Source: Pseudoalteromonas rubra
Lineage (GTDB): Bacteria > Pseudomonadota > Gammaproteobacteria > Enterobacterales > Alteromonadaceae
Assembly (NCBI RefSeq): GCF_005886805.2
Contig: NZ_CP045429.1
Coordinates: 900,501 to 964,500, forward strand
Direction of reading: 5' to 3'
DNA length: 64,000 nucleotides
Within the stretch, counting starts at the first letter, position 1. Each line of letters begins with the position of its first letter. The position numbers and the translations under genes are program-made. The notes below the pieces were generated by a model, which saw only the letters and a list, made by a program, of their open reading frames with translations, searched no databases and was not told the DNA's origin. Below, piece after piece: positions 1 through 9,338 of the stretch.

Positions 1-125
1 CCGCGTTCAAATTGTTTGAGCGACTGTTCCAGGGTGAGTTCGCCCCGTTCCATGCCCTGTACAATGCTTTCAAGCTCGTCAACAGCTTCTTCAAAGCTCA
101 TGTTTTCCGGTTTTTTTGTCGCCAT
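1..125 (-). CDS. xseB: Exodeoxyribonuclease VII small subunit (5' part only)
   Basis: The N-terminal 41 codons are present; the rest lies beyond the left edge. The translation begins MATKKPENMSFEEAVDEL and continues with an acidic helix containing ELESIVQ and GELTLEQSLKQFERG, the hallmark of the short helical XseB subunit. XseB binds XseA to form the single-strand-specific exonuclease VII. The ATG complement is at 123-125. It is divergent from pomA, and xseB next to the pom genes is a common arrangement in marine gammaproteobacteria. Downstream ispA and dxs would be expected outside the window but cannot be seen. Confidence 0.9.
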   Translation of the reverse strand, partial: MATKKPENMSFEEAVDELESIVQGMERGELTLEQSLKQFER

Positions 126-366
126 GTGCAGTATTCACTTTGAGCTAAATTAAAAAACGCCTAATTTTATGAGTATTACAGATTGAGGTCAAAGATCTCT
201 CAGAATTTTTGCGTTATACAGTCAGGATGACTTGCCATTGGTTTATGGATTCGCAATTTCAAGGCAATTTAATATAATTGAGTTAAGTTATTGCAAAACT
301 GGCCGATAACTCTGTCGATAATAATAACTGCGTGATAGATAACGGGTAATTTCCTTTGGAGGGTGT

Positions 367-1134
367 GTGGATTTAGCAACCGTGATTGGTATCTTAGGGG
401 CCATAGGCTTGATTGTGATGTCCATGGTACTTAGTAGTGATGGCCAGATTGCCATGTTTTACAACACTCCATCAGTGGTTATTGTATTTGGTGGCTCGAT
501 TTTTATCGTGCTGTCGAACTTTACCATGAGCCAGTTTTTTGGCATCGGTAAAGTGGCCGGTAAGGCCTTTATGTTTAAGCTGGAGACCCCGGAAGAGCTG
601 ATTGAGAAAGCGGTTGAGCTGGCGGATTCTGCGCGTAAAGGCGGCTTTCTGGCATTAGAAGAGGCCGAAATTCCCAATTCCTTTATGCGTAAAGGTGTTG
701 ACATGCTGGTGGATGGTCACGATGCGGATGTGGTCAGGGCAACCCTGCAAAAAGACATTGCGCTCACTTCGACGCGTCATGAAATGGGTGCTGGATTGTT
801 TAAATCTTTGGCGGACATTGCCCCTGCAATGGGGATGATTGGTACCTTAATCGGCCTGGTAGCCATGCTATCGAACATGGATGACCCGAAAGCGATTGGA
901 CCCGCGATGGCCGTTGCACTATTGACGACATTGTATGGTGCGTTCTTGGCTAACGTGGTGGCTATTCCAATTCAGGTAAAACTGGAGCTGCGTAAAGACG
1001 AGGAAGAACGAAATCAACGCTTAATCCTGGATGCTATTTTGGGGATCCAGGACGGCCAGAACCCGAAAGTGATAGAAGGTATCTTGAAAAACTACCTACC
1101 TGAGTCCAAACGGGGTGCTGAGGCCGAGGAGTAA
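367..1134 (+). CDS. pomA: Flagellar motor stator protein PomA (MotA family)
   Basis: Four-helix inner-membrane stator subunit, 255 aa, which with PomB conducts ions (sodium in the Pom branch) and drives the flagellar rotor. The start reads MDLATVIGILGAIG, typical of PomA. A long cytoplasmic loop (about residues 55-150) is followed by the paired helices around 150-200 with GMIGTLIGLVAML and GPAMAVALLTTLYGAFLANV, the conserved MotA/TolQ/ExbB signature. The start is GTG at 367; GGAGGG at 358-363 is the ribosome site, with short spacing. The stop is 2 nt before pomB, so the pair is an operon. The sodium preference is inferred from similarity to PomA rather than E. coli MotA. Confidence 0.95.
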   Translation: MDLATVIGILGAIGLIVMSMVLSSDGQIAMFYNTPSVVIVFGGSIFIVLSNFTMSQFFGIGKVAGKAFMFKLETPEELIEKAVELADSARKGGFLALEEAEIPNSFMRKGVDMLVDGHDADVVRATLQKDIALTSTRHEMGAGLFKSLADIAPAMGMIGTLIGLVAMLSNMDDPKAIGPAMAVALLTTLYGAFLANVVAIPIQVKLELRKDEEERNQRLILDAILGIQDGQNPKVIEGILKNYLPESKRGAEAEE

Positions 1135-1136
1135 TT

Positions 1137-2069
1137 ATGTCTGACGAGAACGAATGCAAATGTCCCCCCCCAGGCTTACCTGCCTGGATGGGGACTTTTG
1201 CCGATCTGATGTCTCTGCTGATGTGTTTCTTCGTACTGCTACTGGCGTTTTCAGAAATGGATGTACTCAAATTTAAGCAGATCGCGGGCTCCATGAAATT
1301 TGCATTTGGCGTGCAAAACAAGATTGAGGTAAAGGACATTCCAAAAGGGACCAGTGTGATTGCCATGGAGTTCACGCCGGGCAAGCCTGAACCCACTCCT
1401 ATCGAAACGATACAGCAACAGACAGTTGAAATGACGCAGCAGATGTTGGAGTTTCAGGCTGGTGATGAAAGCTCTGCGGGTGGACGACAAGAGCAGCGTG
1501 GTAACAAGCGCGGAGGTGAGTCTTCCAGTACCGCACAAGAGCAGTCGATGACACAGGCAATTGCGGCTGCGGAGCAGGAGCAGGTCAATGAGCTGGTGAA
1601 AAAAATCGCCCAGCAGCTGGAAAAGCAAATCATGGATGGTGCAATTGAACTGGAATCATTGGGACAGCAAATCATTATACGGATCCAGGAGAATGGCTCT
1701 TTTCCTTCTGGCAGCGCATTCTTACAACCTAAGTTTAAACCTGTGATTCAGGATATTGCCCAACTGCTCAAAGATGTGCCTGGCGAAATAACGGTGTCCG
1801 GGCATACGGATGACTTCCAGTTTTCGAATGAGCTATATAGTAATAACTGGGATCTGTCTGCGACTCGGGCGGTTGCGGTTGCGACAGAAATGCAGACCGT
1901 CACTGGATTCGACAAAAACCGTATGGTCGTCGTCGGGCATGCAGATACTCGGCCGCTGGTGCCCAATGAAACTGATGAAGACCGTCGTCGCAACCGGCGT
2001 GTCGAAATCTCTATCATGCAAGGTAAGGCTAAGGAATCTGACCCAATTAATGTACGTGGAAACAACTAG
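1137..2069 (+). CDS. pomB: Flagellar motor stator protein PomB (MotB family)
   Basis: Stator B subunit, 310 aa. One N-terminal transmembrane helix (about 18-40) carries the essential ion-binding Asp23 in the motif TFADLMSLLMCFFVLLLAF. A Gln/Glu-rich linker (about 90-165) follows, then a C-terminal OmpA-like peptidoglycan-binding domain (about 170-295) with VSGHTDD near residue 219 and DEDRRRNRRVEI. The N-terminal CKCPPPGLPAWMGTF is the standard PomB start. It is translated 2 nt after pomA. The low-complexity linker is somewhat longer and more Gln-rich than in E. coli MotB. Confidence 0.95.
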   Translation: MSDENECKCPPPGLPAWMGTFADLMSLLMCFFVLLLAFSEMDVLKFKQIAGSMKFAFGVQNKIEVKDIPKGTSVIAMEFTPGKPEPTPIETIQQQTVEMTQQMLEFQAGDESSAGGRQEQRGNKRGGESSSTAQEQSMTQAIAAAEQEQVNELVKKIAQQLEKQIMDGAIELESLGQQIIIRIQENGSFPSGSAFLQPKFKPVIQDIAQLLKDVPGEITVSGHTDDFQFSNELYSNNWDLSATRAVAVATEMQTVTGFDKNRMVVVGHADTRPLVPNETDEDRRRNRRVEISIMQGKAKESDPINVRGNN

Positions 2070-2144
2070 AAGTATTGCGTGGTACCGATTCTTGGGCTAG
2101 GCTATTCAGCGGAATTTAATCTGATAATGTTAATGGAGAAAACA

Positions 2145-2216
2145 ATGCTTAATAAATATGCTTATATGCCGGGTTCAAATGGTGGCGGTGACGATGGAAG
2201 CGAAGATCCGAAATAA
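2145..2216 (+). CDS. Small ORF, 23-residue Gly/Asp-rich peptide
   Basis: ATG at 2145, TAA at 2214-2216. It is preceded by a good ribosome site (TGGAGAAAACA, with GGAG at 2135-2138 and about 6 nt spacing). The peptide starts MLNKYAYMPGSN and ends GGGDDGSEDPK: a short hydrophobic/aromatic start and an acidic, glycine-rich tail. It lies 75 nt after pomB and 22 nt before a predicted multi-pass membrane protein. I do not recognise it. The strong Shine-Dalgarno and its place in front of a membrane-protein gene suggest it is translated, either as a small functional peptide or as a leader that couples translation to the next gene. Composition alone cannot separate these. Confidence 0.45.
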   Translation: MLNKYAYMPGSNGGGDDGSEDPK

Positions 2217-2238
2217 GTTCTAACGGTTTCTGATAGCC

Positions 2239-2766
2239 ATGTTGGCGAATATCGATATCAACGGTGACACGATAAGAGCACTTCTGAATACTATTTTTGA
2301 TAGTCAGATGGTCCTTGTTTCAGTTGCCGTTGTTTTGTTTTATTTCCTGAAAGACAGGCAAGCATTACGGTACTCGCTATTGTGTTTTGCGTTTTTCGTT
2401 AACGGCTATTTGACTCACGATTTGGTCCTGGAGCTTGATAGCAACAAAGTCTACCGTTACATTTACTGGGCCGCGGCCGACATTCTTTTTATTGCCATTG
2501 TTGCTTATTGGGCCCTGAAAGACAAAATGTATATGTGGCAGAGCATCATCTGCCAACTGGTTGTTATTCCTGCGCCTTTACTACAGCTGTTCAGGCTGGT
2601 TGACCGGCATCTTATGGAACTTAGTTATTCAGGTTACCTGTATAAAACTATCCTGCCTTTAGTGAACTACGCGACCGTTTTCTTGTGTTTTGTTCCGCTG
2701 ATATATCTGTTGGACAGAAATGCAAAAGCGAATTCATCGACCCGCCCACAGCAAGATGCCGGGTAA
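2239..2766 (+). CDS. Unknown inner-membrane protein, about five helices
   Basis: 175 aa, no family recognised. Hydrophobic segments lie at about residues 23-37, 45-62, 76-94, 101-119 and 138-157, separated by short charged loops (KDRQ, ELDSNKVYR, KDKMY). There is no signal peptide or enzymatic motif. The C-terminal 15 residues are polar. The gene is 22 nt after the 23-codon peptide ORF and in line with pomAB, so co-transcription is possible, but it has no visible tie to motility. Upstream of its ATG there is no strong ribosome site, which would fit translational coupling to the small ORF. Confidence 0.7.
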   Translation: MLANIDINGDTIRALLNTIFDSQMVLVSVAVVLFYFLKDRQALRYSLLCFAFFVNGYLTHDLVLELDSNKVYRYIYWAAADILFIAIVAYWALKDKMYMWQSIICQLVVIPAPLLQLFRLVDRHLMELSYSGYLYKTILPLVNYATVFLCFVPLIYLLDRNAKANSSTRPQQDAG

Positions 2767-2802
2767 TGCGTGCCCAACCAGGCACGGCATTAGAGGGTCT
2801 TA

Positions 2803-3687
2803 CTACTTTACATCAATCTGAGTAATCTTTAGTTCAGCGTCCCCTGTAACAATATTCAGCTCACCGGCGACTTTGACGGATGTTTTGTTGCCAGTGTTGT
2901 CTGGTAAAGCCACACTGGTTGCGCCAAATGTACATGACTCCAGTTTATCCGTGGTGGTAAGTGCAACACTCAGGCATTGAGTCACTGCGTTTTCTCCGTT
3001 GCCTTGGGTTTCACAGAAACTGGGATTGAGTGTATCTATTTGACTTTGAGCAACCTGCGACAAAGAGTAAGACAATGCAAATCCGTCTTGATCACAACTC
3101 AGTATGACTGGATTTTGGTTACTTTGTGTCGTTCCCAAAGTAAAGCGGTTTTCATCCCGGTTGCGATACCAAATAGTGATCTCGCTGTCTGGGGTTGTGA
3201 CTGGGGTTTGTGTCGGCGCACCCTGGCTGCGCCAGTCATCCAGTGACGTGAAAGACGGTAAAGCCCCTGTAAAGGTCATCGCGGGGCTGTAATAGTACAG
3301 TTCCCCCGGTTTTACCGAGCCATTGTCATTCCCTTGCCAGGTCTGAGCACTACTGGAACCAAAGATATTTGCGGCCAGCAGACACAAGGTGTCATCTGAG
3401 CTAAGTTCGTGAGATGCAGAAAGAGAAAACTTGTCGGCTAATAGGGTGAGTTGGGATTTGGATTGTAACCTGGCTCCTTCAATTTGCCAAAACACCGAGG
3501 TGCTTTCAAACTTGTTCAGCGACCGTTGCGCGTTGAAATCACTGCCGCAGCTTTGTGTGAGGTTGCTGGTATCCTGGGTATTGTTATCTGTGGAAGAGTC
3601 CGGGTTAGCCTTTAATGGCTCACTATTCTCTCCGCCACAGGCGATAAGTAAAGTGGCTGGCAGAATGAGGGGGATCAGATGCTTCAT
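2803..3687 (-). CDS. Hypothetical lipoprotein
   Basis: 294 aa starting MKHLIPLILPATLLIAC. This is a lipoprotein signal peptide with lipobox LIAC, Cys17 being the lipidation site. A low-complexity Asn/Ser/Thr/Asp linker (about 20-45) is followed by a soluble domain with several cysteines (CGSDFNAQ, DTLCLLAAN, LSCDQDGF, FCETQG, TQCLSVAL, SCTFGA), probably disulphide-bonded. An in-frame start 25 codons upstream exists, but the internal ATG at 3687 gives the proper signal peptide. Family unknown. It is convergent with the membrane-protein gene and is presumably anchored in the outer membrane or periplasm. Confidence 0.75.
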   Translation of the reverse strand: MKHLIPLILPATLLIACGGENSEPLKANPDSSTDNNTQDTSNLTQSCGSDFNAQRSLNKFESTSVFWQIEGARLQSKSQLTLLADKFSLSASHELSSDDTLCLLAANIFGSSSAQTWQGNDNGSVKPGELYYYSPAMTFTGALPSFTSLDDWRSQGAPTQTPVTTPDSEITIWYRNRDENRFTLGTTQSNQNPVILSCDQDGFALSYSLSQVAQSQIDTLNPSFCETQGNGENAVTQCLSVALTTTDKLESCTFGATSVALPDNTGNKTSVKVAGELNIVTGDAELKITQIDVK

Positions 3688-3778
3688 ACGGTCCTTCTTA
3701 ACTACGGCTGATAATGTCTTTATACGGGCATTATATCGCCAGCCGCAGTTAAATCGAGGCAAAAAGTGTGGTGATTTG

Positions 3779-4978
3779 TTAAAGTGGAGGGATAACCCCG
3801 AGCATTTGCAAACATTGTGCTGAGATGATCAATACGCCGCAAAGTCCCGCGCACACCAGACCCAAGTTTCCACCAACAACCTGGTAGCCGTCCATTTGCT
3901 GGGTTTTGCGCTGCTGCCAAACCATAGTAACCGGCAGGAAAATGGCCAGCACCACTAACGCAATGGCCGCATAACCCAGTGCCATAATAAATCCTTGCGG
4001 ATAAAACAGTGCAAAACCAAGTGGCGGTAAGAAGGTGATGAGTGCCGTGATCACCCGCTCGGACACCGTATTACGCTTTTTAAAGGCATCAGCAAAAAAG
4101 TCAAACAGACCCAGGCTTACTCCTAAAAATGAGGTCGCCAGAGCCAGGTCTGCAAACAGTGTCACAAAGGTGCTTACCTGTGGGCTATGCGCGATACTGG
4201 AGATACTGGCTACAAACCCAGGCAGCCCTTCGCTATCTAGTAAAGCACTTTGTGCCATCACACCCTGACTGAGCAATTGCCAGCCTATATAGATCACTAA
4301 AGGCAGTGAAGCGCCCACTATCATCACTTTTCTCAGTGTGCGGATATCAAGGCCAACATACTTAACGATAGAGGGAATGGAGCCATGAAAGCCAAATGAC
4401 GTGAAGATGACTGGTAACGCAGAGATGATAAGCCCTTGTTCGACGGGCATATCTAGCAAATGTTGACCGCGTACATAGGGCGTAAGAACAAAAAACAAAC
4501 TGGCCAGCACCAGGATTTTGATCGTGAATAAGACGCGATTGAGCTTATCTACGGTGCTGGTACCCAAAGTAACAATTGTTGCGACTATGATGGCCAGCAG
4601 TACTGAGCCTGCCTGAGGTGCAATATCCATACTGGTTAATGCAGTCAGCTTCTCCTGAAGCTGAGCACCGCCGCCTGCAATGTAGGCAGCACACAGTGCA
4701 TAAAACAAAAATACCATGGAGAAGTTTGCCACATACTGGCCTTTTTTACCCAAAATGCGTTTAGCGAGTGTGTTGAGTGTGGCTTCTTTGTTGGCGTATT
4801 GATGCAGTTCCAGCATCAGTAAGGCGGTGTAGGTCATCAAGGCCCAGGTTGCCAGTATTAAGAGTAACGCGGTGGTGAATCCTAGTCCCGCAGAAGCGAT
4901 CGGCAGCGCCAGCATGCCTGCTCCGATGGTGGTGCCGGCAACGATTAACATGCTGCCGATAGTTTTGTTCTTTTGCAC
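3779..4978 (-). CDS. Aromatic amino acid permease (HAAAP family, TyrP/Mtr-like)
   Basis: 399 aa with about eleven hydrophobic helices. The N-terminus (MQKNKTIGSMLIVAGTTIGAG, then MLALPI) is the diagnostic start of the hydroxy/aromatic amino acid permeases, which import tyrosine or tryptophan by proton symport. Later conserved segments include FTSFGFHGSIPSIVKYVG and SFLGVSLGLFDFFAD. The start is GTG at 4978. Tyrosine versus tryptophan specificity cannot be settled from the sequence alone. It stands alone between a lipoprotein gene and putA, on the same strand as putA but beyond the putA terminator. Confidence 0.88.
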   Translation of the reverse strand: MQKNKTIGSMLIVAGTTIGAGMLALPIASAGLGFTTALLLILATWALMTYTALLMLELHQYANKEATLNTLAKRILGKKGQYVANFSMVFLFYALCAAYIAGGGAQLQEKLTALTSMDIAPQAGSVLLAIIVATIVTLGTSTVDKLNRVLFTIKILVLASLFFVLTPYVRGQHLLDMPVEQGLIISALPVIFTSFGFHGSIPSIVKYVGLDIRTLRKVMIVGASLPLVIYIGWQLLSQGVMAQSALLDSEGLPGFVASISSIAHSPQVSTFVTLFADLALATSFLGVSLGLFDFFADAFKKRNTVSERVITALITFLPPLGFALFYPQGFIMALGYAAIALVVLAIFLPVTMVWQQRKTQQMDGYQVVGGNLGLVCAGLCGVLIISAQCLQMLGVIPPL

Positions 4979-5113
4979 ACATAGCCCCTAACTTTGTGAG
5001 AGAAGCAGGCACAATATAACGGTTCAATAAAAAATGAAATAGTTTTGCTACAAATCAAGGTACAGGCTTGTAATTTGTGCATTACAGCGCCGTTTAAGGT
5101 GATTGAAATTGCA

Positions 5114-5138
5114 TAAAAAAAGCCGGCGAATGCCGGCT
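5114..5138 (-). terminator. Rho-independent terminator of putA
   Basis: Perfect 7-bp GC-rich stem AGCCGGC/GCCGGCT (5121-5127 with 5132-5138) with loop GAAT. On the - strand it is followed by a run of T (complement of the A run 5114-5120). It lies 29 nt after the putA stop. Confidence 0.9.
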
Positions 5139-5166
5139 TAGATTGAATGAGGTTTAACGCATTCGG

Positions 5167-8100
5167 TTATTCGTCATCTTCTACCAGAGTCATCAGTGAA
5201 GTATTACCGCCCGATGCGGTGGTATCAATACTGATTGTTTTCTCAGTAACCAGACGGCTGATCAGTGTGTCGTAGTATTCAGCACTGATCACTGGCAGGA
5301 TAGCGCCTTTACGTGCAGCTAGCTGCTGACTGAAGTAGCCCAGGCGTGATGAACGTGCAGCAACCACTGCGCCTGACAGGTGTGGGTGTGCCAGAATAGC
5401 TTGCAACTGGTTTGGCTTAGCGACCTGGAATACACCTTCGGCAACCCCGGTGGCGATAAACTTGTCACGGAATGCCTGTGCTTCCTCGTAGAATAGCTCA
5501 GATGCTACCGTGATCACGGTATTACCTGCTGCCAATGCAGTGATGACCGACAGCGCCCAGAAGTTAAACGAAGTACTCTTATCGGCATAACACACAACAC
5601 AGCCACGTGGTTCGAGGTGTAAGGTGTTAGATTCACCCGTTGGCCCAGGTAACACAATGTGTGAACGCATGCGCTTTTCCAGGCGGTTAAGCTGGGCACG
5701 GGCATCCGCCAGTGTCAGGGCTAAATCGTCCGCCAGGTCATCGATGATCTCAACCGTTGCCACTTTAGCAAGTAGCTGACGTACCGCAGACACACGGTCA
5801 TTAAGCGGGGTTGCACGCCAGATTTTTTCATCGCGAAGCGAGTTTTGCATTAGGGCTTCAACTTGCTCAACCGCACCCGGGAAGTGGTGTGTTTCTAGTT
5901 CATCAGGTGTCAGGTTAGTCATCTGAACGTTGTCCGGAGACGCTTTCTCTTTCACCAGGCGCAACAAGTAGTTTGGACCACCAGCTTTAGGGCCTGTGCC
6001 TGATAAACCACGACCACCGAATGGCTGCACACCTACGATGGCACCGATCATATTACGGTTGACGTAGACGTTACCCGCGCGAGACATTTTCGCCAGATAT
6101 TCACAACGCGCTTCGATACGAGAGTGGACACCCATAGTCAGGCCGTATCCCGTGCCATTGATTTGGTCAATGACGTTGTCCAGGTCTTCGCCTTTGAAGC
6201 GGATGATGTGAACAACCGGGCCAAACACTTCGCGTTTCAATACTGACAAGTCAGAGATCTCATACAAGCGCGGCGCAAAGAAGTAAGCACCATTTTCGCT
6301 GTTGTCCGGGATCTTAGCTTCAAACAACAACTTGCCGTTGCCTTTCATAAACTCAACGTGTTTAGTCAGGGCATTTAGTGCTTTTTCGTCGATCACCGGG
6401 CCTACATCTGTGGACAGCAGCGCCGGGTCGCCAACATGCAGCTCTTGTAGTGCACCTTGCAGCATCTTGATAATGCCATCAGCGACGTCTTCTTGCAGGA
6501 ACAATACCCGCAGGGCTGAACAGCGCTGACCGGCACTTTGGAAACCAGAAGAAATAACGTCATCCACAACTTGCTCAGGCAACGCCGTTGAGTCGACAAC
6601 CATACAGTTTTGACCACCAGTCTCTGCGATCAGGGGGACCTGGATGTCATTACGCTCGGCCAGGATTTGTGAAATCAATGTACCGGTTTCAGTTGAACCG
6701 GTGAACATCACAGCCTGAATACGCTCATCTGGAACAATGTGTTTACCTACTTCGCTACCGCGAGCAATAACTGGTTGAACAACATGCTCAGGCAGACCAA
6801 CGGTACGCATCAGCTCGATACAGCGAACAGCAATCATACTTGTTTGCTCGGCAGGCTTAGCAATAACAGTATTACCCGTCACGATGGCTGCGGCAACCTG
6901 ACCCAGGAAGATCGCCAGTGGGAAGTTCCATGGGCTGATACACAAAATCACACCACGGGCTTCAAAACGCTCGTCTTTAGATAGCTCTTCGGCACGTGCT
7001 GCATAGTAACGACAGAAGTCTACAGCTTCGCGTACTTCATCAATACCATCTTGTGTGATCTTACCGGCTTCTTTAATACAGATTGCGACCAGCTCGTCAT
7101 GGTGACGCTCAAGAATATCACCCACACGGCGCAGCAGGTCGGCTCGCTCTTTCACAGGCGTTTGCGACCACTCTGCAAAGGCGTTTTCTGCATTGCTCAG
7201 GATACCTTGCATGTATGTTTCATCATGCACAGGCACATGGCCGACAATCTCTGTGTGATTAGCTGGGTTGCGTACTGCCATGCGACCCTCTGGCACATCG
7301 CTTTCTTCAATGCGATGTTCGTTGAACCAGTTGTCCAGGTTCTCTTTGAACGGGGTTAGTACATTAATGTCAGTCAGGTCCATTCCTTTTGAGTTCGGAC
7401 GCTCATCGCCGTACAACTCGATAGGCAGGCTGATCTGCTTGTTATATTTGTTGCGCAGGCCTTGCAAGGTTTCAACCGGATCAGGCAGCAAAGATTCTAC
7501 CGGCTTGGTGGTATCGACAATGGCATTAACGAACGAAGAGTTGGCACCGTTTTCGAGTAGACGACGTACCAGGTAAGCAAGTAAGTCTTCGTGATGGCCA
7601 ACTGGCGCGTATACACGACACTGGATCCCTTCGCTTTCTACGATTTGGTCAAACAGGGATTCACCCATACCGTGCAGACGCTGGAATTCGAACCCTGTGT
7701 TGTCGCCTTTGGCTACTTCAAGAATAGTAGCTGCGGTATAGGCATTGTGTGTCGCAAACTGCGGAAACAGCACATCACGGGCTTCCAGTAGTTTGATTGC
7801 ACAGGCTTTGTAAGAGACATCAGTGGTCGCTTTACGAGTAAATACCGGGAAGTGATCTAAACCGTCTTGCTGTGTGGTTTTGATTTCGGTATCCCAGTAA
7901 GCGCCTTTTACCAGGCGGACCATCAGTTTACGACCTACGCGACGAGCCAGATCAGCAACCCATTCCACTACAAAAATAGCGCGTTTTTGATACGCTTGTA
8001 CCGCCAAACCAAAGCCATTCCAGCCATCCAGCTCCGGTGTAGAGAATACGGCTTCAATCACATCTAAAGAAATATCCAGGCGATCCGCTTCTTCAGCATC

Positions 8101-8970
8101 CACGGTAAAGCCAATATCATACTGCTTTGCTGCTACTGCCAGCTCTTTCAGTTTAGGGACTAACTCTTCCATCACGCGGTCGCTGTGAGAAAACTCATAA
8201 CGCGGGTGGATAGCAGAAAGCTTAACTGAAATGCCCGGGCTCTTAACTGGACCACGACCGGCAGCTGCTTTACCGATGGCGTGGATTGCATTCATGTAGC
8301 TTTGGTAGTAACGCTCGGCATCTGCCATGGTACGGGCACCTTCGCCCAGCATATCGTAAGAGTATACGTAGCCTTTTTGTTCTTTTTCTGCGGCGCGGGT
8401 AATCGCATCCTGAATGGTTTCACCCATGACGAACTGTTTACCCATGATCTTCATAGCGAAGTTAACAGACTTACGGATCACAGGCTCGCCTAAGCGACCA
8501 ATGGTGCGCTTCAGGACACCAAATTGTTCTTCTTGTTGTTTGTCACTGTAGTTGACCATTTTACCGGTGACCAGCAAACCCCAGCTCGACGCGTTTACAA
8601 ACAGAGAATCGCTGCTACCTAAGTGAGAACTCCAGTCACCTTTAGCGAGTTTATCGCGGATCAGCTGGTCCTGAGTTTCTTTATCTGGCACACGCAATAA
8701 GGCCTCTGCCAGACACATCAATACCACGCCTTCTTCTGATGACAGAGAGAACTCGTTAAGCAGAGCATCTACCCCATTTTGACCATCCTGATCGCGACGG
8801 ATGTTCACGACTATCTGGCGGGCTCTTTCCCAGGCACGGCTACGCGCCGTTACGCCAACTTCTGCCAGAGGCAAAATATGGTCGATAACTTCGTTCTCAT
8901 CGATGCGGTAAAAATCGCGGATCTTCTGTCTGATAGGACAAGTGGTTGTCAAATCGCCGTTATAAAGCAT
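5167..8970 (-). CDS. putA: Bifunctional proline dehydrogenase / P5C dehydrogenase PutA
   Basis: 1267 aa. It oxidises proline to glutamate in two steps with substrate channelling. The N-terminal alpha region leads into the FAD-dependent proline dehydrogenase barrel (about 70-480), with YLVRRLLENGANSSF carrying the substrate-binding arginine pair near 465-475. The aldehyde dehydrogenase domain (about 530-1000) contains WNFPLAIF, ETGGQN and the nucleophile Cys817 in SAGQRCSALR. A C-terminal domain (about 1020-1267), as in long PutA proteins, follows. The start MLYNGDLTTTCPIRQKIRDF has no ribbon-helix-helix segment, unlike E. coli PutA (about 1320 aa), so this protein should not repress its own gene. 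The ATG at 8970 follows GAGGCTGAGTT. The divergent Lrp-type gene probably controls it. Confidence 0.97.
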   Translation of the reverse strand: MLYNGDLTTTCPIRQKIRDFYRIDENEVIDHILPLAEVGVTARSRAWERARQIVVNIRRDQDGQNGVDALLNEFSLSSEEGVVLMCLAEALLRVPDKETQDQLIRDKLAKGDWSSHLGSSDSLFVNASSWGLLVTGKMVNYSDKQQEEQFGVLKRTIGRLGEPVIRKSVNFAMKIMGKQFVMGETIQDAITRAAEKEQKGYVYSYDMLGEGARTMADAERYYQSYMNAIHAIGKAAAGRGPVKSPGISVKLSAIHPRYEFSHSDRVMEELVPKLKELAVAAKQYDIGFTVDAEEADRLDISLDVIEAVFSTPELDGWNGFGLAVQAYQKRAIFVVEWVADLARRVGRKLMVRLVKGAYWDTEIKTTQQDGLDHFPVFTRKATTDVSYKACAIKLLEARDVLFPQFATHNAYTAATILEVAKGDNTGFEFQRLHGMGESLFDQIVESEGIQCRVYAPVGHHEDLLAYLVRRLLENGANSSFVNAIVDTTKPVESLLPDPVETLQGLRNKYNKQISLPIELYGDERPNSKGMDLTDINVLTPFKENLDNWFNEHRIEESDVPEGRMAVRNPANHTEIVGHVPVHDETYMQGILSNAENAFAEWSQTPVKERADLLRRVGDILERHHDELVAICIKEAGKITQDGIDEVREAVDFCRYYAARAEELSKDERFEARGVILCISPWNFPLAIFLGQVAAAIVTGNTVIAKPAEQTSMIAVRCIELMRTVGLPEHVVQPVIARGSEVGKHIVPDERIQAVMFTGSTETGTLISQILAERNDIQVPLIAETGGQNCMVVDSTALPEQVVDDVISSGFQSAGQRCSALRVLFLQEDVADGIIKMLQGALQELHVGDPALLSTDVGPVIDEKALNALTKHVEFMKGNGKLLFEAKIPDNSENGAYFFAPRLYEISDLSVLKREVFGPVVHIIRFKGEDLDNVIDQINGTGYGLTMGVHSRIEARCEYLAKMSRAGNVYVNRNMIGAIVGVQPFGGRGLSGTGPKAGGPNYLLRLVKEKASPDNVQMTNLTPDELETHHFPGAVEQVEALMQNSLRDEKIWRATPLNDRVSAVRQLLAKVATVEIIDDLADDLALTLADARAQLNRLEKRMRSHIVLPGPTGESNTLHLEPRGCVVCYADKSTSFNFWALSVITALAAGNTVITVASELFYEEAQAFRDKFIATGVAEGVFQVAKPNQLQAILAHPHLSGAVVAARSSRLGYFSQQLAARKGAILPVISAEYYDTLISRLVTEKTISIDTTASGGNTSLMTLVEDDE

Positions 8971-9338
8971 AACTCAGCCTCATAAAATAAGAGTCAAAAA
9001 TGATTGTAAATTGAACAGCTTAAAGCAGTGATAGCAAGTTGTATGTAAGTGCTCGCTATGTGGGTGGCCTTTTAATATGAGCAGGCCTTTGCATAAAGCG
9101 TCAATTACGACAATATGATGCGGTCATAGTGCTAACCTTAACACACCTTTAGAGGTGTTCAACTTTTAGCCAGTCTCGCGTTCTAATAAATGGTTTGCCA
9201 CGAATAAGTCTCTGGTGTGGCGGTTACGTCAAATTTCGGGGACATTCTATCGAAAAGGCAGCAGAATATGCTGTCTTATTTTTTTTGATTACGGTAAATT
9301 TGCGGGTAATTGCCAAGCTGTGCAGAATTTTATGCTGA
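8971..9338. promoter_or_regulatory. putA / Lrp-regulator divergent control region
   Basis: 368 bp without a credible gene between two divergent start codons. It is AT-rich near 9260-9330 and must hold both promoters and the operator for the Lrp-type protein. No single operator stands out clearly enough to give coordinates. A short - strand reading frame (9224-9439) is not convincing as a gene because it runs antisense into the regulator. Confidence 0.6.

Noticed and set aside
5514..8985. Many open frames antisense to putA
   Set aside because: They are shadows of a strongly codon-biased long gene; none has a ribosome site and a recognisable protein.
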